A DNA stretch of 6,089 nucleotides, from contig JAEZXW010000088.1 in assembly GCA_023419515.1 (NCBI GenBank), positions 1 through 6,089 of the forward strand, written 5' to 3'. The notes beneath the pieces are model-generated. The model was not told where the DNA came from, did not search any database, and saw nothing but the letters and a program-made list of their open reading frames with translations. The position numbers and the translations under genes were made by a program. This DNA is from Actinomycetes bacterium. GTDB taxonomy: Bacteria > Actinomycetota > Coriobacteriia > Coriobacteriales > JAEZXW01. Positions 5,215 to 6,089 of the stretch are shown piece after piece (within the stretch, counting starts at the first letter, position 1; each line of letters starts with the position of its first letter).

Positions 5215-6089
5215 CTAAAATTGCGATTGCTTTCGGATATTTGCCTCAAGCGCACTGATCTGGCGCTGCAACGAGGCAATTTGTTCAAAAGCTCGATTAT
5301 AGCTTTCTTCATCAATACCTGCTGGGTTATTCAAGATTGCCTTGTTATCATTCATTGCCTGACGAAGATGATTGAGCTCTAGATTGTCGAGCAAAAATGC
5401 CAGTATCACTGCAGGATCGCGGTCATCATCAGTCTCAAGTGATGAGGCAATTTCAACCGATGAGAGCAGGCGTTCAGCTCCCTTTTGTGCCTGACGCGCA
5501 GCCTCAATACGACCTTTGATGTCAGTTGACTCCCCACTCGCCATGAGTGCCCAGGCAACCGTCTCAAAAGCTGGGTGTGACCAACTGATTTGAGCAATGC
5601 GCTCCTGATGAGTAAGGGCAGCTTGTGGCTGATATGCGATAAATCCGATGATCTCGCGCTCAAGTTGAGACGCTTGAGCATCGGCTAGGCTGCGTATCGC
5701 TTGATTATCCAGTTGAGGTATGACCACTCCGGCGTTTTGCTGAGTTGTCGAGGAGCTGGAGTCACTCGAAACTGCTTTCGATGCGCCTGATGAGCCTGAT
5801 GCGCGTAAGTCTTCACGAGGCACGCGAGGCGCAAAAAGATTTGTCTGCTTTAAGCTTGCAAATGCTTGCTTCACCACGGCAACATCAGCATGCAGGATAT
5901 TGGCAATATATTCACAGTATTGATCAGCAATGAGGGTGCCACGCAAGGGCACGAGACTTTTAAGCGTGTCCGTCATTGCGCGCTGACGATCAGCCACGCG
6001 CGACAGATCATGAGCAAAGAGGCGCTTTTCGACAACAAAGTGCACGAGCGACTGAGCCTCGTCTAAAAGCTCGCTCATCGCTTGCGCAC
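5215..6089 (-). CDS. dnaG: DNA primase DnaG, C-terminal part (5' end outside window)
   Basis: Primase makes the RNA primers for DNA replication and binds the replicative helicase DnaB. The frame is open from the right edge for about 290 residues to a TAG at 5215-5217, so the zinc-binding domain and TOPRIM catalytic core lie outside the window. Numbering from the internal Met at 6078, residues 1-75 (DEAQSLVHFVVEKRL onward, then an R-x-x-A-M-x-x-x-L pattern and DQYCEYIANIL) resemble the helical end of the primase core. A Ser-rich, low-complexity linker covers about 88-117. Residues 126-287 form a helical region fitting the DnaB-interaction domain, and the end is coiled-coil-like (EQIASLQRQISALEANI). 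Identification rests on this architecture and on rpoD lying 53 bp downstream, the conserved macromolecular-synthesis order. The linker and C-terminal domain are naturally divergent, so their match to other primases is weaker. The Met at 6078 is internal, not a start. Confidence 0.87.
   Translation of the reverse strand, partial: AQAMSELLDEAQSLVHFVVEKRLFAHDLSRVADRQRAMTDTLKSLVPLRGTLIADQYCEYIANILHADVAVVKQAFASLKQTNLFAPRVPREDLRASGSSGASKAVSSDSSSSTTQQNAGVVIPQLDNQAIRSLADAQASQLEREIIGFIAYQPQAALTHQERIAQISWSHPAFETVAWALMASGESTDIKGRIEAARQAQKGAERLLSSVEIASSLETDDDRDPAVILAFLLDNLELNHLRQAMNDNKAILNNPAGIDEESYNRAFEQIASLQRQISALEANIRKQSQF

Overview
The window looks like ordinary chromosome of a Coriobacteriia-type actinobacterium. 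Three things suggest this: a roughly 50% GC composition by eye, a LuxR-type regulator fused to about 12 membrane segments (a family strongly expanded in Eggerthella and relatives), and a primary sigma factor of the actinobacterial/firmicute RpoD-SigA type behind dnaG. The moderate GC would fit a genus such as Cryptobacterium or Atopobium/Lancefieldella better than high-GC Eggerthella, but that is a guess.

Layout, left to right. At 3-95 (+) is the last 30 codons of a gene that begins outside the window and that I cannot name. Its 3' end overlaps, tail to tail, a membrane-bound LuxR-type regulator at 46-1689 (-). A compact divergent promoter region at about 1690-1801 separates the regulator from a complete tRNA-Asn(GTT) gene at 1802-1876 (+), which has its own terminator at 1902-1922. 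The gene-free stretch 1877-2065 holds that terminator and, facing it, a terminator-like structure for the catalase gene. From 2066 to the right edge all genes lie on the minus strand, in transcription order dnaG (3' part only), rpoD (complete), katA (complete).

How the genes relate. dnaG-rpoD is the conserved core of the macromolecular synthesis operon: primase for replication and the housekeeping sigma factor for transcription. A monofunctional haem catalase starts only 45 bp after the rpoD stop. A hairpin that includes the rpoD stop codon, followed by a short U run, sits in that gap, so catalase may be fed by attenuated read-through, by its own weak-looking promoter, or both. The catalase has every expected catalytic residue at family spacing, plus a charged C-terminal tail of about 60 residues. 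The LuxR-type regulator is probably a membrane sensor for a small molecule, and its target could be the unidentified gene it overlaps.

I found no mobile element, CRISPR array, integrase or clearly new multi-gene system. The points most worth a second look are the rpoD-katA junction, the catalase tail, the shared palindromic -35 element between the regulator and tRNA-Asn, and the orphan membrane LuxR regulator.
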